Shown in pieces: positions 6,535 to 7,092 of a stretch of DNA of 7,092 nucleotides; the first letter of the stretch is position 1, and each line of letters opens with the position of its first letter. The translations under genes and the position numbers were made by a program. Source of the stretch: Marvinbryantia sp. (GTDB lineage Bacteria; Bacillota; Clostridia; Lachnospirales; Lachnospiraceae); contig JAEDFS010000074.1 of assembly GCA_016297895.1 (NCBI GenBank), forward strand, positions 1-7,092, written 5' to 3'. Below the pieces are notes generated by a model, which saw only the letters and a list, made by a program, of their open reading frames with translations, was not told the origin of the DNA and made no database searches.

Positions 6535-6546
6535 CAATAATAAAAA
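6535..6546. repeat. Direct repeat, copy A (CAATAATAAAAA), near the transcript start
   Basis: Identical over 12 bases to 6582-6593, 47 bases away. It lies just inside the predicted transcript, while the other copy covers the terminator tail and -35 edge. It may be a regulator site pair or simply AT-rich coincidence. Confidence 0.4.
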
Positions 6547-6555
6547 TACTCTTTC

Positions 6556-6584
6556 AATGTAGCTTATTTTGGAGGCAGTGTCAA
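6556..6584 (-). promoter_or_regulatory. Sigma-A-type promoter of the nup-type operon
   Basis: Minus strand TTGACA (6584-6579, perfect -35), 17-base spacer, TACATT (6561-6556, four of six at -10). The predicted start is near 6549, giving a leader of about 45 bases before ATG 6504. This is the only convincing promoter for the four transporter genes, and its perfect -35 and ideal spacing suggest substantial basal expression. Confidence 0.82.
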
Positions 6585-6593
6585 TAATAAAAA
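6582..6593. repeat. Direct repeat, copy B (CAATAATAAAAA), overlapping terminator tail and -35
   Basis: Second copy of the 12-base repeat at 6535-6546. Its minus-strand reading TTTTTATTATTG supplies both the U-rich tail of the upstream terminator and the first three bases of the -35 hexamer. Confidence 0.4.
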
Positions 6594-6632
6594 CGATCCG
6601 GCGTGAAAGAAAACTTCTTTCCTGCCGGATCG
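6585..6632 (-). terminator. Rho-independent terminator of the lipoprotein gene
   Basis: On the minus strand CGATCCGGC (6632-6624) pairs perfectly with GCCGGATCG (6602-6594). Inside, after a 2x2 mismatch, GAAAGAA pairs with TTCTTTC around a GTT loop. TTTTTATTATT follows (6593-6583). It lies 21 bases after the lipoprotein stop and isolates that gene from the transporter promoter immediately downstream. Confidence 0.93.
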
Positions 6633-6653
6633 CCTGAAATTTTTCATTTCCGA

Positions 6654-7085
6654 TTATGGATTCGTATTTCCTGTGGTGGTCCCGGTCGCACCGTTATCCA
6701 CACCATCGATCACATCTTCTACTCCGTCCACAACTCCCTCTCCCACCTGACCGACTCCGTCGCCGATCTCTCCGAGAGCACCGTCGTTTCCGTTGTTATT
6801 ATTCTGTGTACCGTTCACAGCCGCCTGATCTGCTGCGTCATTGTTTCCGTAATTTGTATTGGTGTTGTCTGTGCCCGCATTGTCTGGGCCTGCGTTGTCT
6901 GTACCCATGTTGTCTGTGTTCCCATTCTCTGCGCCATTACGCTCTGTCCCGTTCACCTCAGATCCCGTATTTCCCGTTCCTCCTGTGTTTGTCCCATTGT
7001 TGGTATTTCTTCCGCAGGCTGCAAACAACATACCGACGCAAAGAGCAAATCCAAGTACCGCCAGAGTTTTTTTCCATGATCTCAT
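6654..7085 (-). CDS. Small Asn/Gly/Thr-rich lipoprotein with pentapeptide repeats, unknown function
   Basis: A 143-residue predicted lipoprotein of unknown function. The signal is basic MRSWKK, a hydrophobic core (LAVLGFALCVGML), then lipobox LFAAC with Cys24 as the lipidated residue. So the protein is probably anchored on the outer face of the membrane. Residues 25-100 form a low-complexity hydrophilic tether rich in Asn, Gly, Thr and Asp, including four pentapeptide units of the type [T/P]DNxG (57-76). Residues 103-129 (starting ALGEIGDGVGQVGEGVVDGV) place hydrophobic residues every 3-4 positions, an amphipathic helix or short coiled coil, before a TTTGNTNP tail. The start ATG at 7085 is 7 bases from the window edge, so its ribosome site cannot be judged. 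It has its own strong terminator and is not part of the transporter operon. Comparable low-complexity lipoproteins occur in Lachnospiraceae; no enzymatic motif is visible. Confidence 0.82.
   Translation of the reverse strand: MRSWKKTLAVLGFALCVGMLFAACGRNTNNGTNTGGTGNTGSEVNGTERNGAENGNTDNMGTDNAGPDNAGTDNTNTNYGNNDAADQAAVNGTQNNNNGNDGALGEIGDGVGQVGEGVVDGVEDVIDGVDNGATGTTTGNTNP
6858..6917 (-). repeat. 15-bp tandem repeat, four units, inside the lipoprotein gene
   Basis: The plus-strand core TTGTCT recurs exactly every 15 bases at 6865, 6880, 6895 and 6910, with a one-mismatch copy at 6925. In frame it encodes TDNMG, TDNAG, PDNAG, TDNTN. The 15-base period keeps the frame, so copy number could vary without breaking the gene. 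Confidence 0.75.
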
Positions 7086-7092
7086 AGTTTCT

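Noticed and set aside
6505..6537. Longer start for the BMP protein at TTG 6537
   Set aside because: It adds MYGEYRQQEGK before a normal signal peptide, lacks a ribosome site and lies about 12 bases from the predicted transcript start.
6505..6550. Purine riboswitch or PurR box in front of the nucleoside operon
   Set aside because: The leader is only about 45 bases and shows no aptamer-like paired structure or purine-box sequence.
6656..7087. 143-codon plus-strand open frame opposite the lipoprotein gene
   Set aside because: Arg/Ser/Leu/Cys-rich shadow of the tandem repeat; the minus strand has signal peptide, lipobox and terminator.

Overview
All eight genes in this window lie on the minus strand, so transcription runs from high to low coordinates. 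The style points to a low-to-mid GC Firmicute, most likely a gut Clostridium-type organism (Lachnospiraceae-like). The signs are strong AGGAGG ribosome sites, GTG starts, short gene gaps, a BMP-family nucleoside ABC operon, a chromosomal TraX and an Asn/Gly/Thr-rich lipoprotein. The genus assignment is inference. There are no RNA genes, insertion sequences, phage genes or CRISPR arrays, and no gene-free stretch longer than 150 bases.

Region by region, in the direction of transcription. (1) 7085-6654 is a small lipoprotein with a repetitive hydrophilic tether and a Gly/Val/Asp amphipathic tail, closed by a strong two-part hairpin terminator (6585-6632). (2) The T-rich tail of that terminator runs straight into a consensus promoter (-35 at 6584-6579, -10 at 6561-6556). 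This promoter drives a four-gene nucleoside-type ABC transporter operon: BMP-family binding protein (6504-5323), two-domain ATPase (5224-3686), permease P (3693-2617) and permease Q (2604-1624). An intercistronic hairpin with a U-rich tail (5247-5288) sits between the binding protein and the ATPase and would let the binding protein be made in excess. The operon ends in a perfect terminator whose base overlaps the last stop codon (1597-1624). (3) A second, tightly packed group follows: a TraX-family membrane protein (1548-787), a 100-residue protein of unknown function (727-425) and the first half of a eukaryotic-type HisA (412 to the window edge).

The transporter genes have the same order as Bacillus subtilis nupNOPQ and should form one importer: binding protein outside, two permeases in the membrane, and one ATPase polypeptide carrying both nucleotide-binding domains. 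Only one of its two composite ATP sites looks catalytically complete. The ribosome sites decide several starts: the ATPase and permease P overlap by 8 bases, and the site for permease Q overlaps the stop of permease P, so translation is probably coupled.

I see no clearly new multi-gene system. The points most worth a second look are the eukaryotic-type HisA in a bacterium, its linkage to traX and an unknown small gene, the non-standard export signal of the BMP protein, the asymmetric ATPase, and the tandem-repeat lipoprotein.
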